A stretch of 64,000 bases of DNA from a virus: positions 62,001 through 126,000 of IMG/VR virus record IMGVR_UViG_3300047548_000628; one strand, 5' to 3'. The notes beneath the pieces are model-generated. The model was not told the origin of the DNA, did no database searches, and was given only the letters and a program-made list of their open reading frames with translations. Numbering within the stretch: position 1 is the stretch's first letter; every line of letters begins with the position of its first letter. The translations under genes were made by a program, and so were the position numbers. Of this stretch, positions 1-9,067 are shown one piece after another.

Positions 1-153
1 GATTTCATCTAAACCCGTAGTGGGATACACCGGTAACTCGTTGTTAGGTGGCAACTTTAAACTATTTTCTGGGTAAAATTTACCGTTGCTGGGAAGTTTA
101 AAGTATAATGCAGGTTTTCTGAAGGCTGGTGTAGACACAGTTTTTTCGGTCAT
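1..153 (-). CDS. Partial phage structural protein, N-terminus only
   Basis: Reading the minus strand from the ATG at 151-153 gives 51 open codons that run off the left edge. The peptide begins MTEKTVSTPAFRKPALYFKL and continues with a Phe-Tyr-Pro segment and a Leu-Pro-rich stretch ending in GLDEI. From memory, this pattern resembles the N-terminus of small baseplate-hub or assembly proteins next to head genes in T4-like phages, but I could not test it. It is divergent from the large tail gene at 185. Its start codon overlaps the candidate late promoter of that gene. The product name is tentative. Confidence 0.55.
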   Translation of the reverse strand, partial: MTEKTVSTPAFRKPALYFKLPSNGKFYPENSLKLPPNNELPVYPTTGLDEI

Positions 154-158
154 AAATA
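151..158 (+). promoter_or_regulatory. Late-promoter-like CATAAATA
   Basis: CATAAATA lies 26 nt upstream of the ATG at 185. T4-like phages use a -10-only late promoter (TATAAATA in T4, NATAAATA in relatives). The spacing matches other copies in the window. Confidence 0.6.
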
Positions 159-184
159 CATTAGAATTATTTAATCACTAAAAA

Positions 185-2968
185 ATGGCTGACAATAATA
201 TAGACCCAGAAGAAATTAGAAGATTGTCGGAGAGTATCCGAGAATTAACAGACTCTACCACTGGATTGGATTCTGGGTTTGGTAAATTCAATACTACTAC
301 TGATACTACAAAGTCAACTGTAGCTAAGTTGAACAAAGAATTGGATAAGTTGTTAAAGAAAACAACTGAACTCAATACCACTACTTCTGCTGCTAAGAAA
401 ACTAGCGATAATGCAACCCGAGGGTTTGGAGCCGTATCTGATTCTAGCAAGTCATTAGGTAAAGACTTTAAGAGTCTGTCAAAAGCAACTCAGGGATTGA
501 TAACTCAATTCAACGAGTTAGGTAAAACATTAAGCAAGTTAACAAAAGTAAAAGTAGCCGGAACCGGCGAAGCTGGTGGTACTTTTAAGCAGAGTGAATA
601 TGAAATAAGACTTCAATCCTTAGGTAAGAAAATTGACACTTATGGAAACATTGTTAATATCTTATCAAAAGAGCAAAAAGAAAATTTAAAACTTATCGAG
701 AAAGAAAACAAGCGCAAAGCAGTTGAAGATAAAAAAGAAGATTTACGTGACCGAATGAAAGAAGAAAGCGGGAACGTACTCAAAGAACTTACTGACAAAT
801 ATAAAACAGGTGGTTCATTCCTAGCAGATTTAAACAATAAAGTCTTTGATTTAATTGGAAAGAGCGCAACACTTAGCGCAGGTTGGATTCTACTAACTGC
901 TGTTGGTACAGGATTATACAATGCAACTGCTAAGATGACTAAAGAAGTATACAACGGTGCTAGGGGTGCCGCTGTTTCTGCTAGAGCAGTCAAAGAGTTT
1001 ACTGATGAATTGGGAACAGCAACCCAAGCAATAGGTATTGCAATGATGTTAATACCTGGAATGGGCGCATTACGTTGGGTACTAAGGGGATTTGGGGCCG
1101 CACTTGCAATCGGTGGTACTGCTATAAAGAAAGCAGGTGAAGCAAACGAAGTAGCTGCTATACAGTCAGACAAATTATTTAAGTCATTCAACGATCTATC
1201 CCGTTCGGGTATTTTGTTATCCGGTGGCATGTCTGATGTTTTTGAACAGATGCAGACATTGGGGATGACTGTAGCTGAGATTGAAGAATTCAATAGAATT
1301 CTAGCCCAAAGTGCAAAAGATTTAAAGTATTTTGGGGCTACAACTAGCGAAGGAGCTAGACAGTATATTCGAGTTGCTGGAGAACTATTCAAAAGCGGCG
1401 CCGGAAAAGAATTAGAAGCATTGGGTATTGTTGCAAACGAGCAACGAGAACTTACCTTAAAATACATGGCCCAAGAAACTAGACTTGGGATGTCAAGGCT
1501 CAAAACTGAAAGTCAGTTAATTAAAGGGTCAGAAGCATATATCAAAGAGTTGGTTCTACTTCAAGAATTAACTGGTGCTACTAGAAAAGAACAAGAAGAA
1601 GCACGTGAAGCTATAATGGCTGTAGACGAGCTAAGAGCATCTATTTTAGAAGCAGAAGCTAGAGGAGCACCGCAAGCTGAATTAGAAAGATTAAGACAAT
1701 ACTATGAAGCTGCGGTTAGTATGCAAGCTATGGGTCAGTCTCAATTAGCTAAAGGTATTGCACAATACGGTGCTGGAGGTCCAGCATCAGCAGAAGCCGC
1801 AGCAGTATTGCAGTCAATGCCTAGACTTATACAAGGATTAGAAAGTGGTCAAAAAGCTAATCAATTATTAGGAAGCATAGCAGTTGATTTGAGGGAGGCG
1901 TTATTAAGAGTAGCACCTACTGTTAGATTTGGTGGTTCAGAAGCTGTTCAGGGTATTATACCAGGTAAGTTTGCAGGATTGTTAGACACCCAACAAAAAT
2001 TAAATTCAAATTTAGTTGAAGGTTTAGACCTACAACAAGCAGTCGCTCGTAGACTAGCTGAAATGGCACAACGCGGAGACAAAGACACTGAAAATATGAT
2101 CGATGCTGGTCGAAAGCAGCAAGGTGCCGCAATGTTAATGGATGGTGTTGTTAAAGCATTTAACATTTCGACTAATATTCACAAAGGGGCAACTGACACA
2201 TTTAAAAAGGCAGTAGATGAATTCAGTAAAGCAGTAGGAGGTAAAAGACCTTCAGTCCCTTCAGTTGAAGCCCCAGCTGCGCCCGCAGCACCTGGACAAG
2301 TAGATAAGATTTTATCCTTTGGTGGAGCTTCAGGATCAAGAACTAATTTTGATAACTTAAATCCTGCTTTTAAGGAGAAAGTTGTTTCTGCTGCTACTGA
2401 TTATTTCGCATTAACTGGTAAGAAAGTACAAGTTAACAGTTCTTTTAGGGATAGTGAAAAACAAAGACAACTTTATGCTGACTACTTAGCTAGAGGCAAA
2501 ACAGGAATGCCTGTAGCTCCTCCTGGTTCCAGTAAGCATGAAATGGGCAAAGCAATCGATGTCCAAAACTATACTGATCCAAAATTAGTAACGGCGTTTA
2601 ACGCACAGGGCTTGAAGCAAACAGTACCTAGAGACCCTGTGCATTTTGAAGAAGCAAGATACGGTGGAGTATTCAGTGGTCCTAATTCAGGATACCCTGT
2701 AATGCTTCATAAAAACGAAGTAGCTACAAGTGCTGCGTCATATCAAGCATTGTTATCAGATGCAGCAAACAGCTTAACTAACTATAGAAATGAAGTTTCT
2801 AAACAGCCCATTTCATCTATAAACCCGTTAAGTTCGCAACCAAATGCTGGTAAATTACTAGCTGACTTAATCTCTATGACCGACGATAACAGCCGATTGA
2901 TGCTAAATGAGTTGTATAAGTCTAGGTTGCTGCAAGAAGAAATGCTTGTTGCACTGCGTACAAATTAA
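185..2968 (+). CDS. Large tail protein with C-terminal M15-type peptidase domain
   Basis: A 927-residue protein. Residues 1-200 are polar, Thr/Lys-rich and probably coiled coil. Residues about 225-320 hold hydrophobic Gly/Ala-rich segments typical of tape-measure-like proteins. Residues 320-680 are mostly helical. Residues about 715-825 resemble a D-Ala-D-Ala carboxypeptidase/VanY (peptidase M15) domain: SSFRDSEKQ, then SKHEMGKAIDV with His785 and Asp792, then PVHFEE with His820, which are the expected zinc ligands. A segment after the peptidase (FSGPNSGYPVMLHKNE) resembles a motif seen near the ends of tape-measure proteins. The likely role is a tail or baseplate component that opens peptidoglycan during DNA entry. 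In T4 this position before the portal gene holds the tail tube gene, so the order differs. The peptidase call is firm; the exact structural role is not. Confidence 0.75.
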   Translation: MADNNIDPEEIRRLSESIRELTDSTTGLDSGFGKFNTTTDTTKSTVAKLNKELDKLLKKTTELNTTTSAAKKTSDNATRGFGAVSDSSKSLGKDFKSLSKATQGLITQFNELGKTLSKLTKVKVAGTGEAGGTFKQSEYEIRLQSLGKKIDTYGNIVNILSKEQKENLKLIEKENKRKAVEDKKEDLRDRMKEESGNVLKELTDKYKTGGSFLADLNNKVFDLIGKSATLSAGWILLTAVGTGLYNATAKMTKEVYNGARGAAVSARAVKEFTDELGTATQAIGIAMMLIPGMGALRWVLRGFGAALAIGGTAIKKAGEANEVAAIQSDKLFKSFNDLSRSGILLSGGMSDVFEQMQTLGMTVAEIEEFNRILAQSAKDLKYFGATTSEGARQYIRVAGELFKSGAGKELEALGIVANEQRELTLKYMAQETRLGMSRLKTESQLIKGSEAYIKELVLLQELTGATRKEQEEAREAIMAVDELRASILEAEARGAPQAELERLRQYYEAAVSMQAMGQSQLAKGIAQYGAGGPASAEAAAVLQSMPRLIQGLESGQKANQLLGSIAVDLREALLRVAPTVRFGGSEAVQGIIPGKFAGLLDTQQKLNSNLVEGLDLQQAVARRLAEMAQRGDKDTENMIDAGRKQQGAAMLMDGVVKAFNISTNIHKGATDTFKKAVDEFSKAVGGKRPSVPSVEAPAAPAAPGQVDKILSFGGASGSRTNFDNLNPAFKEKVVSAATDYFALTGKKVQVNSSFRDSEKQRQLYADYLARGKTGMPVAPPGSSKHEMGKAIDVQNYTDPKLVTAFNAQGLKQTVPRDPVHFEEARYGGVFSGPNSGYPVMLHKNEVATSAASYQALLSDAANSLTNYRNEVSKQPISSINPLSSQPNAGKLLADLISMTDDNSRLMLNELYKSRLLQEEMLVALRTN

Positions 2969-2988
2969 CTAACAACTCGCCAATGATT

Positions 2989-2996
2989 GATAAATA
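2989..2996 (+). promoter_or_regulatory. Late-promoter-like GATAAATA close to the portal start
   Basis: GATAAATA ends 5 nt before the ATG at 3002. That is much closer than the 20-31 nt seen elsewhere, so a transcript starting from it would be almost leaderless for that ATG. It could instead serve a later start or be chance. Confidence 0.4.
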
Positions 2997-3001
2997 TCAC
3001 T

Positions 3002-4777
3002 ATGTCTTATAAAAAGCGTTTCTCCAACTTAACAGGTCAGATGAGTCCTATATCTGGATTCAACCAAAACACTGGCGCATGGAATGGCCCGGGTATGAAC
3101 AATGGCCCCACAGGCGGTTGGAATAACACCGATTTTGGATATAAAAATTATCAAAGTAGATTACCAGAAGTCTATACAGGACACCCAAACCGTATTGAAC
3201 GTTACAATCAATATGAAATGATGGATGTGGATGCTGAAATCAATGCATGTTTAGATATTATTGCAGAATTCAGCACACAAAAGAACGAACACAACAATAC
3301 TCCTTTTGAAATTACATTCCATGAGGAACCAACTCCACACGAAGTTGAGATTGTTAAAAAGCAATTACAGCAATGGTGCAAACTAAATGAATTCGAGACT
3401 AGAATTTTTAAGATTTTTAGAAATTCTATAAAGTACGGTGATCAAGTATTCATACGAGACCCAGAGAACTTTAAGTTATACTGGGTAGATATGACTAAAG
3501 TAAGTAAAGTTATTGTTAATGAAAGTGAAGGTAAGAAACCTGAACAATATGTTGTTAAAGACATTAACCCTAACTTACAAAACTTAAGCATAGCAGAAAA
3601 AACAACTACAGATTTTCAAGCACAACCGCCTACAGCGGGTTATTCAGCACCATATTCATATACTGTTCCTAATGAACCTTACGGTACTACAGGATCACGT
3701 TTTAGTTTGGGTTTGAATGAATCTGCGATAGACGCTAAACATATCGTGCATCTTAGTCTAACCGAAGGTCTTGACAGATATTGGCCCTTCGGTCAAAGTA
3801 TTTTGGAAAACATCTTCAAAGTCTACAAACAAAAAGAATTGTTAGAAGATGCAATTTTGATTTATCGTATTAGCCGTGCACCAGAGCGTAGAATATTCAA
3901 AATTGATGTAGGTAATATGCCAAGTCACATGGCAATGGCGTTTGTGGATAGAATTAAAAACGAAATTCACCAACGCAGAATTCCAAGTGTACAAGGCGGA
4001 CAGTCAGTATTGGACGCTACTTATAACCCATTAAGTATCAACGAGGATTATTTTTTCCCTGTCACTGCTGATGGTCGAGGTAGTGACGTTACTACATTAC
4101 AGGGCGGACAAAACTTAGGCGAGATTGATGACTTACGGTACTTCAACAACAGATTAGCAAGGGGATTGCGTGTACCAAGTAGTTACTTACCTACAGGACC
4201 AGAAGATAACCCAACACCATTGAGCGATGGACGAGTTGGTACTGCTATGATTCAGGAATTTAGATTTAACCAATACTGCATGAGATTGCAGAATTATGTA
4301 AGTCAAAAGTTGAATGATGAATTCAAGTTATTCATGCGTTGGAGAGGCTTGAATATCGATAGTAGCTTGTTTGACATTAAGTTCAATAGCCCACAAAACT
4401 TTGCAGCATATCGTCAAAGTGAATTGGATACTGCTAGAGTTACGGTATTCCAAACTATGGAAGCATTCCCGTATATAAGTAAGCGTTTTGCTATGCAACG
4501 TTTCTTGGGCTTAACAGAAGAAGAAATCGAAGAAAACAGTAAACTTTGGTTTGAAGAAAGAGAAGAGCCTGAAAAATCCGAATCTAAAGGTAATGACTTA
4601 CGTAGTATCGGTATAAGTCCAGGTGATATCGATCAGGATGCAGAGACAGCAGAAAACTTACCGGACGAAAATCAAGCTGCTGAACAAATGCCACCTGAAA
4701 TAGGACCAGCAGTTGCAGGACCTGAAGCATTACCTGCAGCAGGCGCCCCAGCGCCAGGCGGCGCGGCACCAGTTTAA
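3002..4777 (+). CDS. 20: Portal vertex protein, gp20-like
   Basis: This is the dodecameric portal through which DNA enters the capsid. The sequence carries the T4-like portal pattern: an early EMMDVDAEINACLDIIAEF segment, IKYGDQVFIRDPENFKLYWVD, a central SRAPERRIFKIDVGNMP segment followed by the DDLRYFNNRLARGLRVPSSY region, and a Pro/Ala/Gly-rich disordered tail. It is 591 residues from ATG 3002. An in-frame TTG at 2987 would add five residues but overlaps the promoter-like motif, and another in-frame ATG lies at 3041. The acidic core protein, protease, scaffold and capsid genes follow as in T4. Family assignment is very secure; the start is less so. Confidence 0.93.
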   Translation: MSYKKRFSNLTGQMSPISGFNQNTGAWNGPGMNNGPTGGWNNTDFGYKNYQSRLPEVYTGHPNRIERYNQYEMMDVDAEINACLDIIAEFSTQKNEHNNTPFEITFHEEPTPHEVEIVKKQLQQWCKLNEFETRIFKIFRNSIKYGDQVFIRDPENFKLYWVDMTKVSKVIVNESEGKKPEQYVVKDINPNLQNLSIAEKTTTDFQAQPPTAGYSAPYSYTVPNEPYGTTGSRFSLGLNESAIDAKHIVHLSLTEGLDRYWPFGQSILENIFKVYKQKELLEDAILIYRISRAPERRIFKIDVGNMPSHMAMAFVDRIKNEIHQRRIPSVQGGQSVLDATYNPLSINEDYFFPVTADGRGSDVTTLQGGQNLGEIDDLRYFNNRLARGLRVPSSYLPTGPEDNPTPLSDGRVGTAMIQEFRFNQYCMRLQNYVSQKLNDEFKLFMRWRGLNIDSSLFDIKFNSPQNFAAYRQSELDTARVTVFQTMEAFPYISKRFAMQRFLGLTEEEIEENSKLWFEEREEPEKSESKGNDLRSIGISPGDIDQDAETAENLPDENQAAEQMPPEIGPAVAGPEALPAAGAPAPGGAAPV

Positions 4778-4778
4778 A

Positions 4779-4786
4779 GATAAATA
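4779..4786 (+). promoter_or_regulatory. Late-promoter-like GATAAATA
   Basis: GATAAATA starts two bases after the portal stop codon and ends 5 nt before the next ATG (4792). This is the same unusually short spacing as at the portal gene. Confidence 0.4.
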
Positions 4787-4791
4787 AAAAT

Positions 4792-5016
4792 ATGAAGCTC
4801 TACGAAATGTACGATCAACCAGTCAAAGGATACCAGGATCCTGCTGATGATAACAGCCGCTACAAGTGGACTGAGACCAGAAAAACAAAATTAACTTTAC
4901 GTCAAATACGAAAGTTAAGAAAAATGCTGGATGTTCGTAACTATGAGTACAGTAAAAATTTAAAGAAGGTTCGCAAGCAATACGAACCAGTTTCACAAGA
5001 AACTCCAGCTTTATAA
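4792..5016 (+). CDS. Small basic protein between portal and core protein
   Basis: A 74-residue, Lys/Arg-rich protein. A polar N-terminus is followed by a helical segment (LTLRQIRKLRKMLDVRNYEY). It sits where T4-like phages place small prohead-core or unknown genes, between gp20 and gp67/gp21. The position suggests a role in head assembly, but I recognise no domain. The start at 4792 is the only good ATG. There is no strong Shine-Dalgarno sequence. Confidence 0.7.
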   Translation: MKLYEMYDQPVKGYQDPADDNSRYKWTETRKTKLTLRQIRKLRKMLDVRNYEYSKNLKKVRKQYEPVSQETPAL

Positions 5017-5031
5017 GCATATCATTGCTAA

Positions 5032-5052
5032 AAGTGCAAAAAATATGCACTT
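5032..5052. other. Short hairpin in the gap before the acidic core gene
   Basis: AAGTGCA and TGCACTT form a 7-bp stem with a 7-nt A-rich loop. There is no U-run after it, so at most a weak terminator or mRNA-processing structure. Confidence 0.3.
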
Positions 5053-5077
5053 ATTGAGTACTTTTCACAGCTACTCA

Positions 5078-5084
5078 CTAAATA
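5078..5084 (+). promoter_or_regulatory. Late-promoter-like CTAAATA
   Basis: CTAAATA lies 39 nt upstream of the ATG at 5124, leaving room for the AGGAG ribosome site at 5111-5115. CTAAATA is the variant described for some T4-like cyanophages. Confidence 0.5.
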
Positions 5085-5123
5085 TTTCTACACAAGCCAT
5101 TTCTATTTCAGGAGAACACAATA

Positions 5124-5948
5124 ATGGATAACAAAAAGTTTGAACAACTCATTGACCTAATTATCAATGAGAGCGAGGAACAAGCACGTGCTTTATTCCA
5201 CGATATCGTGGTTGAAAAAAGCCGTGAAATTTATGAATCAATGATGGACGAGGAAATGACCGACAGTCCAGTAGAAGGTCTTTTAGATGAGATTTCTGCT
5301 GAAGAAGAAGGCATGACCGAAGAAGAAGAATTAGCTGACATTGACGTTGCAGACGACGGCGAAGAAATCGACGGAGAAGTTGAATTAGACGCTGACGAAA
5401 TGGGCGGCGAAGAAGGTGAAGAAGAATTAGAAGACCGTGTTGTTGATCTAGAAGATAAACTAGATCAATTAATGGCCGAATTTGAAGAATTGATGGCTGA
5501 CGAAGGCGGCGCTTCTGATGAAGAAGGCGACGAAGACTTTGGCGGCGAAGACGAAGAAATGATGGAATCTTCAGAAGAAGATGACGAAGAAGAAGGTGAA
5601 GAGACTCTAGAAGAATCTGTTCAACTACAGAAAGTACCTACAGCAAAGATGGGTGACGATGGTCAGAATACCAAGAGCCCTACGTTAGGTGCAAACAATA
5701 AAGTTTCTGGTAACGGCGCTAAGCCAATCAACTTTAGTCAAGGCGGTGACGCTACTAAAGGTGGCACACAAGGTGGTTTATTGAACCCAACACCAAAAGA
5801 CATTCCTGGTAACTACAAGAATGCACCTGGATCAAAGTTTAGCGAAAAGGGCGAAGCAGCACCAAAGCCAAAGCATGGTGATGATGGCGCTGATAGCAAA
5901 AGCCCAGTAGCAGAATCTAAAAAGTCTGCTAAGAAGATTGTTAAATAA
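5124..5948 (+). CDS. Highly acidic prohead core protein (gp67/gp68-like)
   Basis: A 274-residue protein. Residues 1-45 are helical, residues about 45-165 are overwhelmingly Glu/Asp with a short helical break (EDRVVDLEDKLDQLMAEFEE), and the C-terminus is a Gly/Lys-rich, low-complexity basic tail. T4 gp67 is a small acidic internal core protein encoded at the same place, between portal and protease. This one is about three times longer but has the same charge and location, so it is probably an internal prohead scaffold component cut by the gp21 protease. A good AGGAG site precedes the ATG. Sequence similarity to gp67 is only compositional. Confidence 0.75.
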   Translation: MDNKKFEQLIDLIINESEEQARALFHDIVVEKSREIYESMMDEEMTDSPVEGLLDEISAEEEGMTEEEELADIDVADDGEEIDGEVELDADEMGGEEGEEELEDRVVDLEDKLDQLMAEFEELMADEGGASDEEGDEDFGGEDEEMMESSEEDDEEEGEETLEESVQLQKVPTAKMGDDGQNTKSPTLGANNKVSGNGAKPINFSQGGDATKGGTQGGLLNPTPKDIPGNYKNAPGSKFSEKGEAAPKPKHGDDGADSKSPVAESKKSAKKIVK

Positions 5949-5962
5949 GGAAACCTGAGATA

Positions 5963-6598
5963 ATGGCTTTGTATCTCAAAGAAAATCTTACTTTCGACCG
6001 CGCAGGAATGGTTGTTGAAAGTGAAGGTGAAGGTAGCAAGAAGTCTCTTTATATGAAAGGGATCTTCATTCAGGGCGGGGTACGCAACGCTAACGAGCGT
6101 GTGTATCCTGTATCTGAAATTGAAAATGCTGTACAGACTTTGAATGAGCAAATATCAGACGGTTTATCTGTATTAGGTGAAGTAGATCACCCAGATGATT
6201 TAAAAATTAATTTGGATCGTGTATCACATATGATTACTAACATGTGGATGGATGGTGCAAATGGTTTTGGTAAATTAAAAATACTTCCAACACCGATGGG
6301 TCAACTAGTTTCTACTATGTTAGAGAGTGGTGTGAAGTTAGGAGTTTCTAGCAGAGGCAGCGGCAACGTTGACGATGCATCAGGAAAGGTTAGTGACTTT
6401 GAAATAGTCACTGTGGATATTGTCGCACAGCCTAGTGCGCCTAATGCATATCCTAAAGCAATCTATGAAGGGATGATGAATATGCGTCATGGTCATAGAA
6501 CTTTGGACATTGCAAAAGATGCACAAAACGACATGAAAGTACAGAGATACTTGAAAGAGGAAGTAATGCGCCTCATCAAGGACCTCAAGTTAAAATAA
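5963..6598 (+). CDS. 21: Prohead core protease, gp21-like (peptidase S80)
   Basis: A 211-residue serine protease that cleaves scaffold and capsid proteins during head maturation. The GEVDHP motif supplies the probable catalytic His76, GVSSRGSG the nucleophile at Ser129/Ser130, and VDIVAQPSAPNA (Asp152) completes the expected S80 triad region. Length and gene order agree with T4 gp21. It starts 14 nt after the acidic core gene and ends 10 nt before the scaffold gene, so the three are cotranscribed. Confidence 0.93.
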   Translation: MALYLKENLTFDRAGMVVESEGEGSKKSLYMKGIFIQGGVRNANERVYPVSEIENAVQTLNEQISDGLSVLGEVDHPDDLKINLDRVSHMITNMWMDGANGFGKLKILPTPMGQLVSTMLESGVKLGVSSRGSGNVDDASGKVSDFEIVTVDIVAQPSAPNAYPKAIYEGMMNMRHGHRTLDIAKDAQNDMKVQRYLKEEVMRLIKDLKLK

Positions 6599-6608
6599 GG
6601 GAACCGAT

Positions 6609-7718
6609 ATGCTAGACGCAATCAAGCCATTACTTGAATCTGGACTTATTAACGAAGAAACATCCACTGCTTTAAACGAAGCATGGGAAATCAAGTTAAA
6701 TGAAGCTAGAGAACAAGTTCGTGCAGAATTAAGAGAAGAATTCGCACAACGTTATGAACATGACAAAGACATAATGGTTGAAGCCCTAGATAAAATGGTT
6801 ACAGAAAGCCTTGCTGCTGAGATTGAAGAATTCAATCAAGAGCGTCAAGCAATGAACGAAGACCGCGTAAAAGCTAAAGCAAAGTTGCAAGAAAGTGCAG
6901 CTAAATTTAATCAATTCATGGTTGAAAAACTAAGTGAAGAAATTAAAGAGCTACGCTCAGAGCGCAAGCTACAACAAGAAAGCCAACAAAAGCTAGAACA
7001 ATTCGTTGTTTCTGCTCTTGCTCGTGAAATCAAAGAATTTGCACAAGACAAACAGGCTGTAGTTGAAGCTAAGGTTAAGTTAGTTGCTGAAGGTCGTAAA
7101 CAACTTGAAACACTAAAGGCACGTTTTGTTGCTGAAAGTGCTAAGAGATTGAACGAATCTGTAGCTAAACATCTAAAGGGTGAAATCGGACAATTGAAAG
7201 AAGATATCAAGATTGCTCGTGAAAACGATTTTGGTCGCCGTATCTTTGAATCTTTCGCAAGTGAATATTCTGGTACTTACTTAAATGATAAGGCAGAAGC
7301 ACGTAAGCTAATGCAACAATTAGCCGAGAAAGATAAGCAATTATCTGAATCCATTAAAACAATCAACAACGCTAAGATGTTGATTGAAAGCAAAGAACGT
7401 GAAGTTCGCATCATCAAAGAATCCAATGAACGTACAAAGGTCATGGGTGAGTTGTTATCTACATTAAATGCAGAAAAAGCAACAGTGATGAGAGACTTAC
7501 TAGAAAGCGTCCAAACCCCTCGTCTACAGGCCGCTTTCGACAAGTATCTACCAGCAGTATTGAATAATATTACTGAAAAGAAGGAAGCTCCAAAGAGCAA
7601 GACTGTAATTTCAGAAAGTGTTAAAGCAGTAACTGGGGATAAAACTGCCGTGAAACAAAATGTTGAAGTAGGAGAAGGTGATAACCTAATCGACTTTAAG
7701 CGTTTGGCAGGGCTTTAA
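6609..7718 (+). CDS. 22: Prohead scaffold core protein, gp22-like
   Basis: A 369-residue, almost wholly helical and charged protein with long Glu/Lys/Gln coiled-coil stretches, as expected for the T4-like major scaffold around which the capsid assembles. The C-terminus ends DFKRLAGL, reminiscent of the conserved end of T4-like gp22 proteins. It lies between the protease and the major capsid gene as in T4. Many Leu/Ile-x-Glu sites could be cut by the gp21-like protease. Function comes mainly from order and composition. Confidence 0.88.
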   Translation: MLDAIKPLLESGLINEETSTALNEAWEIKLNEAREQVRAELREEFAQRYEHDKDIMVEALDKMVTESLAAEIEEFNQERQAMNEDRVKAKAKLQESAAKFNQFMVEKLSEEIKELRSERKLQQESQQKLEQFVVSALAREIKEFAQDKQAVVEAKVKLVAEGRKQLETLKARFVAESAKRLNESVAKHLKGEIGQLKEDIKIARENDFGRRIFESFASEYSGTYLNDKAEARKLMQQLAEKDKQLSESIKTINNAKMLIESKEREVRIIKESNERTKVMGELLSTLNAEKATVMRDLLESVQTPRLQAAFDKYLPAVLNNITEKKEAPKSKTVISESVKAVTGDKTAVKQNVEVGEGDNLIDFKRLAGL

Positions 7719-7750
7719 AAATAAAGACATAATTTTAGGAGAAAATAAAC

Positions 7751-8947
7751 ATGTCACAAGTTCTATTAGAAAGCCGTTGGGACGAGACCAAAGAAGCCCT
7801 ACTTGAAGGTCTTAAAGGTACTCGCCGCTCAACAATGGGTGTTATTTTAGAAAACACCAAAAAGCAGTTGTTGTCTGAAAGTTCAGCCGGAACAACTACA
7901 GCTGGTAATATCGCTACTCTAAACCGCGTTATTCTTCCAGTTATCCGTCGTGTAATGCCGACAGTTATCGCTAACGAGTTAGTTGGTGTTCAGCCAATGA
8001 CTGGCCCAGTTGGTCAGATCCATACTCTACGTGTACGTTATGCTCAGTCTTTAACAGACAACAGCGCAGCACAAACTAGCGTAACAGCAGGTGAAGAAGC
8101 TCTATCACCATTCAAGATTGCTCAGGCTTATTCTACAGTACCTAACGCTGCTACTTCAGCTAGCGCATATACTGCAGCACCTACAGCATCTTTAGAAGGT
8201 AATGGCGGTAAGCAGATTTCTGTACAGATTCTACGTCAAGCTGTTGAAGCTAAGAGCCGTAAGTTGCAAGCACGTTGGACATTCGAAGCTGCTCAAGACG
8301 CACAAAGCCAGCATGGTATTGACGTTGAAGCAGAAATCATGGCCGCTCTAGCACAAGAAATTACTGCTGAAATCGACCAAGAAATTCTATTGTCTCTAAA
8401 CACATTAGCTACAACTGAGTTCACATACAACCAAGCTACCGTTTCTGGTACAGCTACATTCGTTGGTGACGAACACGCTGCTCTAGCAGTTCTAATCAAC
8501 CGTACAGCTAACTTGATCGCACAACGCACACGCCGTGGTGCTGGTAACTGGGCAGTTGTATCTCCAGCAGCATTGACTGTTCTACAGTCTGCTACAACAT
8601 CTGCATTCGCACGTACTACAGAAGGTACATTCGAAGCTCCAACTAACACTAAGTTCGTTGGTACATTGAACGGTGCAATGCGTGTGTTCGTTAACACATA
8701 TGCTTCTGACACAGCTAACGTTCTAGTCGGCTACAAGGGTTCATCTGAGACTGATGCAGCGGCATTCTATTGCCCATACATCCCATTGATGAGTTCTGGT
8801 GTTGTTCTAGATCCTACAACATTCGAACCAGTCGTATCATTCATGACACGTTATGGTTACGTAGAGTTGACAAACACAGCATCCAGCTTCGGTAATGCTG
8901 CTGACTACTTAGGCGCTATCGCTGTAAGTAACTTGACATTCCAATAA
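7751..8947 (+). CDS. 23: Major capsid protein, gp23-like
   Basis: A 398-residue capsid protein with the HK97-type T4-like signature IRRVMPTVIANELVGVQPMT followed by GPVGQIHTLRVRY. A plausible gp21 cleavage site is LSE at residues 42-44, just before SSAGTTTAGNI, which would remove a propeptide. AGGAG at 7737-7741 gives a strong ribosome site with 9-nt spacing. The gene is shorter than T4 gp23 (521 residues), as in many marine T4-like phages. A strong terminator follows. No separate gp24 vertex gene is seen. Confidence 0.96.
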   Translation: MSQVLLESRWDETKEALLEGLKGTRRSTMGVILENTKKQLLSESSAGTTTAGNIATLNRVILPVIRRVMPTVIANELVGVQPMTGPVGQIHTLRVRYAQSLTDNSAAQTSVTAGEEALSPFKIAQAYSTVPNAATSASAYTAAPTASLEGNGGKQISVQILRQAVEAKSRKLQARWTFEAAQDAQSQHGIDVEAEIMAALAQEITAEIDQEILLSLNTLATTEFTYNQATVSGTATFVGDEHAALAVLINRTANLIAQRTRRGAGNWAVVSPAALTVLQSATTSAFARTTEGTFEAPTNTKFVGTLNGAMRVFVNTYASDTANVLVGYKGSSETDAAAFYCPYIPLMSSGVVLDPTTFEPVVSFMTRYGYVELTNTASSFGNAADYLGAIAVSNLTFQ

Positions 8948-8978
8948 TCAAATCTTTCTTCGGGATGGGAAGACAATT

Positions 8979-9003
8979 AAGCACACTTCGGTGTGCTTTT
9001 TTG
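8979..9003 (+). terminator. Rho-independent terminator after the capsid gene
   Basis: An 8-bp stem AAGCACAC / GTGTGCTT with a UUCG tetraloop is followed by a T-run. This is a classic strong terminator 31 nt after the gp23 stop. Confidence 0.93.
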
Positions 9004-9031
9004 TTGGCTATGAGTAAGATTATGAAAAAAT

Positions 9032-9039
9032 GATAAATA
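9032..9039 (+). promoter_or_regulatory. Late-promoter-like GATAAATA for the tail-fibre operon
   Basis: GATAAATA lies 28 nt upstream of the first fibre ATG (9068) and just after the capsid terminator, so it would restart late transcription. Confidence 0.6.
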
Positions 9040-9067
9040 AGTAATAAGATGATATTCGGAACCATTC

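Noticed and set aside
640-1503. A 287-residue open frame on the minus strand opposite the large tail gene
   Set aside because: It is a shadow of the plus-strand coding frame: no ribosome site, low-complexity Ser/Ile/Ala composition, and the plus frame has a clear peptidase domain.
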